DNA of 62,852 nucleotides from Rhodobacterales bacterium. GTDB lineage: Bacteria > Pseudomonadota > Alphaproteobacteria > Rhodobacterales > Rhodobacteraceae. This document shows, one piece after another, positions 25,666-34,395 of the stretch. The position numbers and the translations under genes were made by a program. The stretch is from the NCBI GenBank assembly GCA_017303485.1, contig JAFLCY010000009.1, positions 1-62,852 on the forward strand. Reading direction: 5' to 3'. Position 1 is the stretch's first letter. Every line of letters starts with the position of its first letter. A model generated the notes under the pieces. That model made no database searches. It worked only from the letters and a program-made list of their open reading frames with translations, and was not told the origin of the DNA.

Positions 25666-26439
25666 TCAGCCTTCCGTTCGCGGCCGCAGGCCCGCGAGCC
25701 CTTGCGCGCCTTGCACAAGATCGAAGACCCCGCCCGCGAGGACATCCACAGTCCCATCGGAATGAACACGGAACGCCGTCGGCAGGCCCGCCGCGCGGCA
25801 AAGGGCGAGGCCGCCCGCGCAGTCCCAAAGGCCGCCAACACGGGGTTCGATGTAACCCGCAAGCCGCCCGGTGGCGACCATCAGCAGGGAGAGTGCGCAA
25901 CTGCCGATCAGGCGCGGAGCAAGGCCTGCGGCCTCGATGGCGGCCTCGACGGCATGGCGGTCGGCCGCGGGCCAGCGCGGGTTGCGCCCGATACCGATGC
26001 AGGGCGGATTGCCGGGGCGCGAGCCGGGAGTGAACCCGGTGGTGCGCAGGGGCTGGCCGGGCGTCCCGAGCGCGGAAAGGCCAAGGGCGGGGGCGATGAT
26101 GCCGCCTGCGACGGGCTGGCCGTCCTGCAGTAGGCCGAGAGACACGGTCCAGAACGGCAGGCCGGACAGGAAGTTCGACGTGCCATCGATCGGGTCGATC
26201 GCCCAGGTACGGGCGGTAAGGGTGCCGCCGTATTCCTCGCCCAGGATGCTGCAGTCGGGGAAGGCCGCAGTCAGGCGCTGGCGTAGGATCTGTTCCACGG
26301 CGCGGTCGGCGTCCGAGACGAGGTCGCCTGGGGATTTCGCCTCGACCTCGCGCTGGTGGAGGGTGTCAAAAAAGCCAAGCGCCTGGCTGCCCGATTCGGC
26401 GAGAATTGCTGTCAGGCCGTCGAGGTCGTCTGGGGTCAT
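25666..26439 (-). CDS. Inositol-monophosphatase-family phosphatase
   Basis: 257 residues. The three metal-site motifs of the family are present: GEEYGG (Glu68), WAIDPIDGTSNF (Asp82 and Asp85), and WDCAGGLALCRAAG. It dephosphorylates a small phosphomonoester with Mg2+, for example inositol phosphate, histidinol phosphate or 3'-phosphoadenosine phosphate; the sequence does not decide. It lies between the ferredoxin and fusion genes on the same strand, with gaps of 141 and 102 bases, so it may have its own promoter. A role in the neighbouring amine or inositol pathways is only inferred from context. Confidence 0.88.
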   Translation of the reverse strand: MTPDDLDGLTAILAESGSQALGFFDTLHQREVEAKSPGDLVSDADRAVEQILRQRLTAAFPDCSILGEEYGGTLTARTWAIDPIDGTSNFLSGLPFWTVSLGLLQDGQPVAGGIIAPALGLSALGTPGQPLRTTGFTPGSRPGNPPCIGIGRNPRWPAADRHAVEAAIEAAGLAPRLIGSCALSLLMVATGRLAGYIEPRVGGLWDCAGGLALCRAAGLPTAFRVHSDGTVDVLAGGVFDLVQGAQGLAGLRPRTEG

Positions 26440-26509
26440 GGAGAGGATCCTGATGCGGCAGGCAGCAGGCTAGGGCATTGTGTTCGGCGGGGAAAGTGGT
26501 GGGCGCCTC

Positions 26510-26570
26510 CTCGTGCGACTTCGTCTTCTCGTCGGGGAGGCCCCGAGCGAGGAGTGACGAAGTCAACGAG
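26510..26570. repeat. Palindromic intergenic repeat, copy B
   Basis: Arms CTCGTGCGACTTCGTC.. (from 26,510) and CGAGGAGTGACGAAGTC..ACGAG (26,548-26,570) form an imperfect stem. It lies in the 141-base gap just after the ferredoxin stop (26,581, minus strand) and before the phosphatase start. It is the same family as copies A, C and D. Confidence 0.68.
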
Positions 26571-26580
26571 GAACGGCCCG

Positions 26581-26895
26581 TCAGGCCTGCGGCACGCTGA
26601 CCGCGATGCCGTCCAGCTCTGGCGTCATCTTCAACTGGCACGACAACCGCGAGGTCGGCTGGCGGCCTGCCTCGGTGATGTCGAGCATGTCTTCCTCGAA
26701 CGGGCCCGCCTCCCCTGCCCGGTCGGCCCAGGCCGCATCGACCACGACATGACAGGTGGCGCAGGACATCGAGCCGCCGCATTCGCCGATGATGCCGGGG
26801 ACGCCGCGCTGGGTGGCGGCCTCCATCAGGCTTTGGCCCTCGGCGACGTCGAGGGTCATCTCGCGGCCATCGGCCAGTTTCCAGGTGGCTTTCAT
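26581..26895 (-). CDS. Adrenodoxin-type [2Fe-2S] ferredoxin
   Basis: 104 residues from the ATG at 26,895, with a GAGG site nine bases upstream. The cluster ligands are Cys-x5-Cys-x2-Cys in GECGGSMSCATCHV plus a distal cysteine in RLSCQL, the vertebrate/putidaredoxin-type arrangement. It has an acidic interaction helix (EEDMLDITEAGR) as in P450 redox partners. It is in the same operon as the P450 and the ligase, ten bases after the ligase stop, so it is the probable electron donor to that P450. No ferredoxin reductase is encoded in the window. Confidence 0.93.
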   Translation of the reverse strand: MKATWKLADGREMTLDVAEGQSLMEAATQRGVPGIIGECGGSMSCATCHVVVDAAWADRAGEAGPFEEDMLDITEAGRQPTSRLSCQLKMTPELDGIAVSVPQA

Positions 26896-26905
26896 GGGCA
26901 GGACC

Positions 26906-28198
26906 TCAGACGTACCAGATGTAATAGTCGCGCAAGGCCGCACCTTCGAGGCCTTCGGTCTTCGTCACTTCGATCCGCTTCATGAAGACATGATGCTCCA
27001 CCAGTTCCGGCCCGAGGGCCTGGGCCAGGGCGGTGTCGGCTTCAAGATCGTCCATCGCTTCGGACAGCGAGGGCGCCACGCCATACCCGGCATCGGTGCG
27101 GTCGAAGCCGTCGCCTGCTTCGGGCGCGGGCAGGTCGTAGCCCTGCTCCACCCCCAGCCGGGCAGCCTGCAACAGGGCGGCCAGCGCGGTGTAGGGATTG
27201 CAGCTTGCATCGGCCATCCGGTGTTCAAGCCGGGTCTTCGGGCCGCCTTCCTCGGACACCCGGGTGGTGACGCCGCGATGGTCGCCGCCCCAGTTGCACC
27301 AGTAGCCCGACATCGAGGCCGGCTGCAGGCGCAGGTAGCTGCCCACGGTGGGGGCAAGGAGACCGGCGAGGCCCTTGTGGTGATGCACCCAGCCGGCAAC
27401 GACGCCTTTCGCGAGGTCGTTCATATGCGCGGGGCCACCCTTCGGGCCGGTCATCAGGGCATTGGCCCCGGTCTTGTCGGCGAAGGAAAGGTTGAAATGC
27501 AGGCCAGAGCCGCCCTTCTCCAGGATCGGTTTCGGCAGGAAGGTCAACAGGATGCCATGCTCCAGCGCGACCTCGCGGGCCATCTGGCGAAAGAGGACCA
27601 TCTCGTCCACAGCCTTGACCGCCTCGTCATAGGCAAGGGTGAATTCAAACTGCGGGGTGTCGTATTCGGCGGTGATCAGCTCCAGCTTGAAGCCCGCCTC
27701 TTCGGCGCGGTTCCAGATCGCATCGGTAAAACCTGCGGGGTCGGCGAAGGGGCCGGTGCCATAGACGATGCCACCCGGGGCATGCATCGGCGACACCGAT
27801 CCGTCCTCGGCGATTTCGAAGGCAAAGGCTTCCAACTCGATGCCGACCTTCGGGGTCAGGCCCTTGGCGGTCCAGGCCTTGACAGCCCGCTTCAACGCCC
27901 CGCGTGGGCAGAGCGACAGCGGCACGCCTTCGTTGTCATAGAGGTCGCCGGTGACGACCTTGGTGTCCGGTTCCCAGCCATCGCGGATTTCATCGGCGAC
28001 CCAGCGCAGCTCCATGTCGGGAATGCCCTCGCGGCATTTGGTATGCGGGGCGTCGAGGATCAGGTCCTTGTCCCAGTGGACGCTGAAATTGGGCCGCGCC
28101 AGCCGCGTGCCTTCGGATTTCAGCTTGGTGGCGGGCAGATACTTGCCACGCATCAGGCTGAGATGGTCGCAGAACATCGCGCGCAGGCGGTCCGCCAT
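26906..28198 (-). CDS. Glutamine-synthetase-like gamma-glutamyl ligase
   Basis: 430 residues, about 40 shorter than bacterial GlnA, mainly at the N-terminus. Active-site elements are kept: GIELEAFAFEI, ITAEYDTPQFEFTL, the histidine of GGSGLHFNLSF, and RLEHRMADASCNPYTALAALL (Glu and Arg). It belongs to the GS-like ligases that couple glutamate to amines (PuuA, IpuC, AtdA1/TdnQ types) rather than ammonia. It sits between a P450 and a ferredoxin with 10-31 base gaps, and a class I amidotransferase is divergent. That set suggests glutamylation of an amine before oxidation. The amine is not known. Confidence 0.88.
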   Translation of the reverse strand: MADRLRAMFCDHLSLMRGKYLPATKLKSEGTRLARPNFSVHWDKDLILDAPHTKCREGIPDMELRWVADEIRDGWEPDTKVVTGDLYDNEGVPLSLCPRGALKRAVKAWTAKGLTPKVGIELEAFAFEIAEDGSVSPMHAPGGIVYGTGPFADPAGFTDAIWNRAEEAGFKLELITAEYDTPQFEFTLAYDEAVKAVDEMVLFRQMAREVALEHGILLTFLPKPILEKGGSGLHFNLSFADKTGANALMTGPKGGPAHMNDLAKGVVAGWVHHHKGLAGLLAPTVGSYLRLQPASMSGYWCNWGGDHRGVTTRVSEEGGPKTRLEHRMADASCNPYTALAALLQAARLGVEQGYDLPAPEAGDGFDRTDAGYGVAPSLSEAMDDLEADTALAQALGPELVEHHVFMKRIEVTKTEGLEGAALRDYYIWYV

Positions 28199-28229
28199 GG
28201 TGTTTCCCCCCGGTTGGTCGTCTATCGGT

Positions 28230-29486
28230 TCATTGCAGCGTCACGCGGACCGGCAGGCTTTTCAATCCGGCCACGAAGTTGGAACGCAGAAATTTCTGCT
28301 CGCCCGCCGGTTCGATGGATTTGATCCGCTTGGCGAGTTCTTCGAACAGCACGCGGACTTCCAGCCGCGCGAGCCACATGCCGAGGCAGAGGTGCGGGCC
28401 GCCCTGCCCGAAGGCGAGATGCTTGTTGGGTGTGCGGGCGAGGTTAACGCGGAAGGGCTGGTCGAAGACGGTCTCGTCGCGGTTGGCGGAGGCGAACCAG
28501 TACAGCACCTTGTCGCCTGCCTTGATCTGTTTGCCGTGCAGGTCGAAGTCACGGGTGGCGGTGCGCCGGAAATAGCTGGTCGGGCTGGCCCAGCGGATGA
28601 TCTCGTCAGCCATGGTGTCATCGACAGCGCCGGACTGGATCAGGGGCAGAAGCTCGGGCTGGTGGGCCAGGGCCTGCAGGCCCGCAGCGATGGAATAGCG
28701 CGTGGTGTCGTTGCCGGCGGCGACGACGAGGCAGAAGAAGTTGCGGAACTCGATTTCCGGCATCACGCTGCCGTCATGGCCGGGTTGCAGGATCATGTGC
28801 AGGACGCCCGAAGTGTCGCCCGCCGCCTCTTTCCGCTTCATCAGGTCCTTGGCGTAGACGAACAGCTCCGCCCCAGCCGGGGAATTGAACGGCATCATGC
28901 GGAATTCGTCGGTGGTCAGCTTGTCGAGGACATGCGGGGTGAAGTCGGGGTCGGTGTTGGCGATCAGCGCATCGCCCTTTTCCACCAGCCAGGGCAGGTC
29001 CTCGTCCGGCAGGCCGACGATGCGACCGAGCATGCGCATGGGAAGCTCCCGGGCGATTTCTTTCGTCGCATCAAAGGTTTCGCGCTGGAGCGCGTTGTCT
29101 AGGATGCCGGTGCAGAGATCGCGGATGGATTGCTCGAACGTGGCGATAACGGGTTTGGAGAAGGCCTTCGCCACCTTCACCCGGGTCATCATGTGTTCGG
29201 GTGGGTCGGTCTCCTGGAAGGTGCGGCGGGCGAGGTATTCCTCGTAGCTCTGGTCCTCCATGCGGATGCCGCGGGCAGAGGAGAGAAGGTCGGGCTGGCC
29301 GTTGAGGCGGTGAATGTCCTCATGCCGGGTGACGGACCAGAAGCTTTCGCCCTGATCCCATTCGGTCCAGTGCATCGGATCGTCCCGGCGGAGGCGCGCA
29401 AAGGTGTTGTGAGGGGCGCCGGAAAGGAAGGTGTCGTGGCTGGTGAGATCGGCGAAACCGTCGTCGGTCGGGGTCCAGACTGTCAT
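28230..29486 (-). CDS. Cytochrome P450 (CYP124/125/142-like)
   Basis: 418 residues from the ATG at 29,486, preceded by AAGGAGGAATCG. The longer frame upstream is shadow of the amidotransferase. The I-helix has AAGNDTTRYS, the K-helix EIIRWASP (ExxR), and the haem loop FGQGGPHLCLG with proximal Cys367. The GGPH variant of the haem loop and AGNDTT helix resemble mycobacterial CYP125/142/124 and CYP108-type enzymes. It is a soluble class I P450 that would take electrons from the ferredoxin at 26,581. It is the first gene of the operon with the ligase and ferredoxin. Confidence 0.93.
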   Translation of the reverse strand: MTVWTPTDDGFADLTSHDTFLSGAPHNTFARLRRDDPMHWTEWDQGESFWSVTRHEDIHRLNGQPDLLSSARGIRMEDQSYEEYLARRTFQETDPPEHMMTRVKVAKAFSKPVIATFEQSIRDLCTGILDNALQRETFDATKEIARELPMRMLGRIVGLPDEDLPWLVEKGDALIANTDPDFTPHVLDKLTTDEFRMMPFNSPAGAELFVYAKDLMKRKEAAGDTSGVLHMILQPGHDGSVMPEIEFRNFFCLVVAAGNDTTRYSIAAGLQALAHQPELLPLIQSGAVDDTMADEIIRWASPTSYFRRTATRDFDLHGKQIKAGDKVLYWFASANRDETVFDQPFRVNLARTPNKHLAFGQGGPHLCLGMWLARLEVRVLFEELAKRIKSIEPAGEQKFLRSNFVAGLKSLPVRVTLQ

Positions 29487-29555
29487 CGATTCCTCCTTGC
29501 CCTGCGGCCTGCTTTGTATAATGATGAACATGTTAAATATGTAAAGGGAAATCTC
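29487..29555. promoter_or_regulatory. Divergent promoter for P450 and amidotransferase genes
   Basis: An AT-rich 69-base gap. On the plus strand a perfect TATAAT (29,517-29,522) lies 34 bases before the amidotransferase ATG. On the minus strand TTTACA and TTATAC with 18 bases between them point at the P450. The palindrome AACATGTT (29,527-29,534) lies between the two, a possible shared operator. Confidence 0.55.
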
Positions 29556-30266
29556 ATGCATATCGCAGTGCTGGCGACGAACACGGACGACAGCGCGTTT
29601 GCGGCCCGTCATCCCCGCGACGTCGAGAAGTTTCGGGCGATGCTGCATGGGGTGCGGCCGGGATGGCAGGTGACGGCCTTCGACTTGCCGAAAGGGCAGT
29701 TTCCCGAGGATGTGCAAGGGTTTGACGGGTTCCTGATCGGCGGCAGCCCGTCCTCGGTACATGATGAGGATGCCTGGATCGACCGGTTGATGGCCGTCAT
29801 CCAACAGGCCCATGAGGCGGGCAAGCCCTTGGCGGGGGCCTGCTTCGGGCATCAGGCGATAGCCAAGGCGCTAGGGGGGAATGTGGGGCCGAATCCCGGC
29901 CCCTTCGTGTTGGGAACGGCAGAGACCGAGGTAATTGCCCCGGCCCCCTGGATGGAATCGGTGTCCCGGTTCCGGTTGGCGGCGGCGCATGGAGAGCAGG
30001 TGACGGCTCTGCCGCCGGGGGCGGAGGTGATCGGGCAGACACCGGGCTGTCCGGCGGCCTGCTACCGGATCGGAACGCGGATCTTCGCCACGCAGTATCA
30101 TCCCGAGATGACGCCCGCCTTCCTTGCAGCGCTGGTGGAGGAATTTGCGCCGCAGTTTCCAGCAGAAGTGGGCGCCGAGGCACGGGCCTCGCTGCCCCTG
30201 GGGAGCGAAGGGCCGCGCTTCGCCGAGTGGATCGCGCGGTTTTTTGAACAGGCCAAGATGGTATGA
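29556..30266 (+). CDS. Class I glutamine amidotransferase-like hydrolase
   Basis: 236 residues from the ATG at 29,556, with AAAGGGAA upstream. The catalytic triad is complete: Cys96 in GACFGHQAIA, His182 and Glu184 in YHPEM. No synthetase domain is attached or adjacent, so a free hydrolase acting on gamma-glutamyl amides is more likely than a GMP-synthase subunit. Similar stand-alone proteins (AtdA2/TdnT) accompany GS-like ligases in aniline catabolism, where they remove gamma-glutamylanilide. It is divergent from the P450-ligase-ferredoxin operon and shares its promoter region. Confidence 0.87.
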   Translation: MHIAVLATNTDDSAFAARHPRDVEKFRAMLHGVRPGWQVTAFDLPKGQFPEDVQGFDGFLIGGSPSSVHDEDAWIDRLMAVIQQAHEAGKPLAGACFGHQAIAKALGGNVGPNPGPFVLGTAETEVIAPAPWMESVSRFRLAAAHGEQVTALPPGAEVIGQTPGCPAACYRIGTRIFATQYHPEMTPAFLAALVEEFAPQFPAEVGAEARASLPLGSEGPRFAEWIARFFEQAKMV

Positions 30267-30295
30267 TATTTTTCTAGAAGAATCCTAGGCTTCCA

Positions 30296-30961
30296 TCAGG
30301 ACAGCGCGGCCAGAAGGTCCATTGCGGTAACCTGGTCGAACTGGACGTGGGATTGCATCATCGCCTCGGCACCTGCGGAATCGCGATCGGTGATCAGCCG
30401 CGCGATGGTGCGATGCTCTTGCGCCGATTTCGGGATCGCGCCCTGAAAGCGGTAGCGGGCACGGTAATAGGCCAAGAGGCGGCGGGCGTTCGTCTTCAGG
30501 CTTTCCAGCAGCACCCCGTTGCCCGACGCCAAGGCAACGCAGGCATGGAAGCGCAGGTTCAGCTGGTAATAGCCGTCGGGGTCTTCGGTCGGGCTCTGCG
30601 CCGCCTTCGCCTCGCAGGCGCGGACGGCGGCTTCCAGCTCTTTCGCCCCCTGCCGAGACAGACGGCGGGCGGCAAGGCCTGCGGCCTGGCCTTCCAGCTT
30701 GGCATGGACTTCGAGGATGGCGAGGAATTCCTCCAGCGTGGGCCGGAAGATCGCCGCCCCCTTGCGCGGCAGGCGGCGGACGAGGCCAAGCGCCTCCAGA
30801 TAAAGGATCGCCTCGCGGACCGGGGTGCGCGAGACGCCATGGGTCTCGGACAACTCGGCCTCGTCCAGAAGGTCGCCGGGATTCAGCTGGCCAAGGTCGA
30901 TCCGGTCCAGGATGTGCTGGACAAGGCTGGGAATCTGCGGACCGGCGAAGGGGGTGGACAT
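30296..30961 (-). CDS. GntR-family regulator, FadR/FCD subfamily
   Basis: 221 residues from the ATG at 30,961 with AGGAG eight bases upstream. The N-terminal winged helix carries LLDEAELSETHGVSRTPVREAILYLEALGLVRR, the GntR signature. An FCD all-helical effector domain follows (EEFLAILEVHAKLEGQAAGLAA, then HACVALASGN and EHRTIARLITDRDSAGAEAMM). It is convergent with the amidotransferase gene and may control either the P450 locus or the deacetylase locus on its other side; neither is proven. Confidence 0.92.
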   Translation of the reverse strand: MSTPFAGPQIPSLVQHILDRIDLGQLNPGDLLDEAELSETHGVSRTPVREAILYLEALGLVRRLPRKGAAIFRPTLEEFLAILEVHAKLEGQAAGLAARRLSRQGAKELEAAVRACEAKAAQSPTEDPDGYYQLNLRFHACVALASGNGVLLESLKTNARRLLAYYRARYRFQGAIPKSAQEHRTIARLITDRDSAGAEAMMQSHVQFDQVTAMDLLAALS

Positions 30962-31002
30962 GAGAATGCTCCTTGCGGCGGACCCTGACATGGGCGGCGC
31001 CG

Positions 31003-31056
31003 CTCGTCGATGATTTCGTCACTTCTCGCGGGCCGACCGACGAGAAGACGACGTCG
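31003..31056. repeat. Palindromic intergenic repeat, copy C
   Basis: CTCGTCGATGATTTCGTC..CTTCTCG (31,003-31,028) faces CGAGAAGACGACGTCG (31,041-31,056). It lies in the 108-base gap downstream of the MBL hydrolase stop (31,070, minus strand) and upstream of gntR. It is the shortest and most degenerate of the four copies. Confidence 0.6.
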
Positions 31057-31069
31057 CCCGAATGGGAGG

Positions 31070-31924
31070 TCAGAGGAAAATGCGCATCCCGTCATGACCG
31101 ACATGCAGCACGCCGGACCAATGCGGGGCACAGGCGCGATGCCAGTCAGCTGGCCCGAAGGCGGGATCGTCCGAGGGAATGAGATGGTTCAGCGCCAGCG
31201 CCTTCACGCCGGCGGCCTTGGCAGTCCGGGCGACGTCTTCAGCCAGAGTATGCGCCCGGAGCCAGTGCTTCATCAGCCGGTCGTCGCCATTGCCGATCCG
31301 CTTTTGCAATGCGGCAAGCCCCTCGGCCAGCATGGCTTCGTGGATCAATAGGTCCGCGCCCTGCGCGAAGGCCGCGATAGCTGGATTGTGCGCGGTGTCA
31401 CCAGTAAAGACCACATGCCGGCCGTCTGCCCGCACGGAATAGGACCAGGTCTCGGTCAGCGGCGGATGAATCGCGGCTTGCACGGTGACCGTCCAGGCGC
31501 TTTCTGTGATCGGGGCAGTGGCATCGACGGTGTGAAAGCTGACAAGGCCGGCGAGATCGGGGCGGCCTTCGTCCTCGATCCGGGTGGCGATGTCGGTTTG
31601 CATCGCCGCAAGAAAACCCTGCCAATAGCGCGCAAGGCCGGACGGCCCCCACACCCGGACCGGGGTCTTCAGGCCCGCTGTCCAGGCGGTGTGGATCAGC
31701 GGACCAAGTTCAAGATAGTGGTCAGAGTGCAGATGCGTGATGAAGACCAGCGACAGGTCCTTCAGGGCAAGTCCCTGATCAACCAGACCTTTCGTCACGC
31801 CCAATCCGCAGTCAAAGACGGCCCATTGCCCGGCGAGCGAGAGGACCGAGGAGGTCGGCATTGGCGAACCCTGCCGGATCGCCGGACCGCCTTTCGTTCC
31901 CAGCAGGGCTACATAGTCGGTCAT
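31070..31924 (-). CDS. MBL-fold metallo-hydrolase (arylsulfatase/RNase Z-like)
   Basis: 284 residues. The metal motif THLHSDHYLELGPL gives HxHxDH, with a further histidine in AAIHPP, the aspartate in VVFTGDTAHN and a final histidine in LALNHLIPSDDP. It is of the ElaC/arylsulfatase-like branch acting on a phosphoester, sulfate ester or lactone. It has no signal peptide. It follows the HDAC-like gene by four bases and so belongs to the IclR-aminotransferase-deacetylase operon. The reaction is not predictable. Confidence 0.89.
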   Translation of the reverse strand: MTDYVALLGTKGGPAIRQGSPMPTSSVLSLAGQWAVFDCGLGVTKGLVDQGLALKDLSLVFITHLHSDHYLELGPLIHTAWTAGLKTPVRVWGPSGLARYWQGFLAAMQTDIATRIEDEGRPDLAGLVSFHTVDATAPITESAWTVTVQAAIHPPLTETWSYSVRADGRHVVFTGDTAHNPAIAAFAQGADLLIHEAMLAEGLAALQKRIGNGDDRLMKHWLRAHTLAEDVARTAKAAGVKALALNHLIPSDDPAFGPADWHRACAPHWSGVLHVGHDGMRIFL

Positions 31925-31928
31925 TTTG

Positions 31929-33035
31929 TCACAATCCGTAAGCCGCGGCCATTTCGGCCAGACGTCGGTCCTCCAGCGCCTGAAACTCGGGTGGGGGCTG
32001 CTGGGCCATCACGAAATCGAGGAACGGATCGATCACCCGGGTCCGCCGTCCTGCGAGCGTTTCCATGATCGCCTGGCCACAGAACGGGACATAGGCCTCG
32101 GAATAGCCGCCTTCGTGGGCCATCATCAGGCGGCCCTGACAGAGGGTGGCCGCAGCGTGCAGAAGCCGTTCGGTCAGGGCGCGGTAGGTTTCGGAATGCG
32201 CCAGCATCCGGGCCAGCGGATCAAGCGCATTGGCATCGAGGCCGGAGGCGACGACGATCAGCTCGGGCTGGAAACGCTGAAGTGCGGGCAGGACAATGCG
32301 GTCCATCGCGGCGAGATAGCTGGCGTGGCCGCCGCCGGGCAGGAGCGGCACGTTGATGTTCGCTCCTTCACCCGGCCCTGCCCCGCGTTCGGATGTGGCG
32401 CCGGAGTTCACGGGATAGCAGCTGTTCTGGTGCAGCGAGATCGTCAGGACATCGGCGCGGTCCCAGAAGATCGCCTGCGTGCCGTTGCCGTGGTGGACAT
32501 CCCAGTCGACGACAGCGACCTTGGCGAGATGGTGGCGGCTGCGCATTTCCTCGATTGCGATGGGGATGTTGGCCAGAAGGCAGAAGCCCATGGAATGATC
32601 GGGCATGCAGTGGTGGCCGGGCGGGCGCGACAGGGAATAGGCGTTGGCCCACTGGCCGGTCAGGACCCTGTCCATCGCGTGGATGGCAAGCCCGGCGGAA
32701 AGCGCCGCGATGCCATAGCCACCGGGACCGAATGGCGATTCCTCGCCCAGCATGCCGCCTTCAGCGTCCGAGAGGCGCTTGAATTCGTTCAGGTAGCTGG
32801 CAGGGTGGATGCGTCGCAGCGCCTCGTCGCTGGCGGGCGGGGCGGTCTCGACCGCAAGGTGGCGGGACAGGCCAGAAACGTCCAGCAGGTTCTTGAAGCG
32901 CCGCTTGGTTTCCGGACTTTCAGCATGGCCACCGGCGGCCGGGGGCTGGATCCACCCCCCCGGGCGCAGGAACAGCGCGGCCTCGCCGGTGCTGTGCCAG
33001 AGCGTCAGTTCGTCGAAACAGAAGCCGGTGGTCAT
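31929..33035 (-). CDS. Histone-deacetylase-family amidohydrolase (acetylpolyamine-deacetylase-like)
   Basis: 368 residues from the ATG at 33,035. The class II HDAC/APAH core is intact: catalytic His-His in LSRPPGHHC, zinc ligands in VVDWDVHHGNGTQ and VASGLDANALDPLA, and the transition-state tyrosine in HEGGYSEAY. Bacterial members deacetylate acetylated polyamines or other acylated amines. The partner genes, a class III aminotransferase next to it and a divergent aldehyde dehydrogenase, give the order deacetylation, transamination, oxidation expected for acetylputrescine or a similar diamine, an inference from context. Confidence 0.88.
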   Translation of the reverse strand: MTTGFCFDELTLWHSTGEAALFLRPGGWIQPPAAGGHAESPETKRRFKNLLDVSGLSRHLAVETAPPASDEALRRIHPASYLNEFKRLSDAEGGMLGEESPFGPGGYGIAALSAGLAIHAMDRVLTGQWANAYSLSRPPGHHCMPDHSMGFCLLANIPIAIEEMRSRHHLAKVAVVDWDVHHGNGTQAIFWDRADVLTISLHQNSCYPVNSGATSERGAGPGEGANINVPLLPGGGHASYLAAMDRIVLPALQRFQPELIVVASGLDANALDPLARMLAHSETYRALTERLLHAAATLCQGRLMMAHEGGYSEAYVPFCGQAIMETLAGRRTRVIDPFLDFVMAQQPPPEFQALEDRRLAEMAAAYGL

Positions 33036-33042
33036 CGCGGGC

Positions 33043-34395
33043 CTAGAGCGCCTTGAAGCCTGAGTCGAGCGCGGCAAGGATAGTCGCGATGTCGGCTTCC
33101 GTCACCACCAGAGGCGGCGAGAGGATGATGTTGGGGCCGGAAACCCGGACCATGGCACCTGCCCGGAAAGCCGCCTCCTGCACCTTGGCCGGGATGGCCT
33201 TGTCGGCGGGCTTCTTCGTGGCGCGGTCGGCGACAAGTTCGATGGCGCACATCAGCCCATGGCCACCACGGACATCGCCGATGGCCTCGTGCTGTGCCTG
33301 CAGCTTCAGGAGGCCCTGGTGCAGTTGCGTCCCCCGCGCGGCGGCGTTCACGGAGACGTTCAGGCGCTTCGTCTCGGCCAGGCAGGCCAGCGCGGCGGCA
33401 GCACCGACCGGATGACCGGAATAGGTGTAGCCGTGGCCGATGGCGGCCTTGCCTGTGGCGTCGGATTCGAAGACCTCCGCCACGCCCTCGGCGATCATCA
33501 CCGCGCCGAAGGGGAAGTAGCCGTTGGTGATCGCCTTGGCCGTGCAGGCGAAATCGGGCTTCACGCCCCAGAGGCGGCTGCCGGTCCAGGCGCCGGTGCG
33601 GCCGAAGGCGGTGATCACTTCGTCGGCGATGAGAAGGATGCCATGCTTGCGGCAGATGGCTTCCACGCCTGGCATGAAGGTCGGATGCGGCGGGATGACG
33701 CCACCCGCGCCCAGGATCGGCTCCATGATGAAGGCGGCAATGGTCGCGGCGCCCTGGAAGGCGATCTCGTCCTCCAGCGCCTGCAGGCAAAGCTGCGCCA
33801 GTTTCGCAGGGTCGCTTTCGTTGAACGGGTTGCGATAGGTGTAGGGTGCGGGGATGTGGAAGCAGCCGGGCAGAAGCGGCTCATAAGCCGTGCGGAAGTT
33901 CGCGTTGCCGTTGACCGAGGCCCCGCCCATATGAGTGCCGTGGTAGCCCTTCTTGAGCGACAGGAACTTCGTCCGGCCGGGGTCGCCCTTGATCTTGTGG
34001 TACTGGCGGGCAAGGCGCAGGGCGGTCTCCACGCTGTCCGACCCGCCCGAGGTGTAGAAGGCCCGCGTCAGCCCGTCCGGTTCGAAGAAGGCGCGCAGTT
34101 CCTCGGCCAATTCGATGACCTTGTCGTTCGAGGTGCCGCGGAAGATGGAATAATAGGGCAGCGCGTCCAGCTGGGCGGCGATGACGTCCTTCACCGGCTG
34201 GCAGGAATAGCCGAGGTTGACGTTCCAGAGGCCGCCGACACCATCCACCACCTCATGCCCGTCGATGTCGCGGATGCGGGTGCCTTCCGCGCCGGTGATG
34301 ATGGCCGGCGGGTTCTTCAGGCTGTCCGACGGCGCGGTCATCGGGTGCCACAGGCTGCGGGCGTTGTGGGCTTTCAGGAAGTTGGCGTCTTTCAT
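33043..34395 (-). CDS. Class III PLP aminotransferase (putrescine/taurine-pyruvate type)
   Basis: 450 residues from the ATG at 34,395, with AGGAGACG upstream; it overlaps the iclR stop by four bases. Omega-aminotransferase features are FYTSGGSDSVETALRLARQYH, KKGYHGTHMGGASVNGN, IMEPILGAGGVIPPHPTF, the aspartate in LIADEVITAFGRTG, and the PLP lysine in CTAKAITNGYFPFGAVM. It is of the SpuC/taurine-pyruvate branch, using pyruvate as amino acceptor. It would convert a diamine to an amino-aldehyde for the divergent ALDH. The substrate specificity is inferred. Confidence 0.92.
   Translation of the reverse strand: MKDANFLKAHNARSLWHPMTAPSDSLKNPPAIITGAEGTRIRDIDGHEVVDGVGGLWNVNLGYSCQPVKDVIAAQLDALPYYSIFRGTSNDKVIELAEELRAFFEPDGLTRAFYTSGGSDSVETALRLARQYHKIKGDPGRTKFLSLKKGYHGTHMGGASVNGNANFRTAYEPLLPGCFHIPAPYTYRNPFNESDPAKLAQLCLQALEDEIAFQGAATIAAFIMEPILGAGGVIPPHPTFMPGVEAICRKHGILLIADEVITAFGRTGAWTGSRLWGVKPDFACTAKAITNGYFPFGAVMIAEGVAEVFESDATGKAAIGHGYTYSGHPVGAAAALACLAETKRLNVSVNAAARGTQLHQGLLKLQAQHEAIGDVRGGHGLMCAIELVADRATKKPADKAIPAKVQEAAFRAGAMVRVSGPNIILSPPLVVTEADIATILAALDSGFKAL

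Noticed and set aside
28230..29852. 540-residue version of the P450
   Set aside because: The extension is antisense to the amidotransferase and crosses its promoter; a strong ribosome site marks 29,486.
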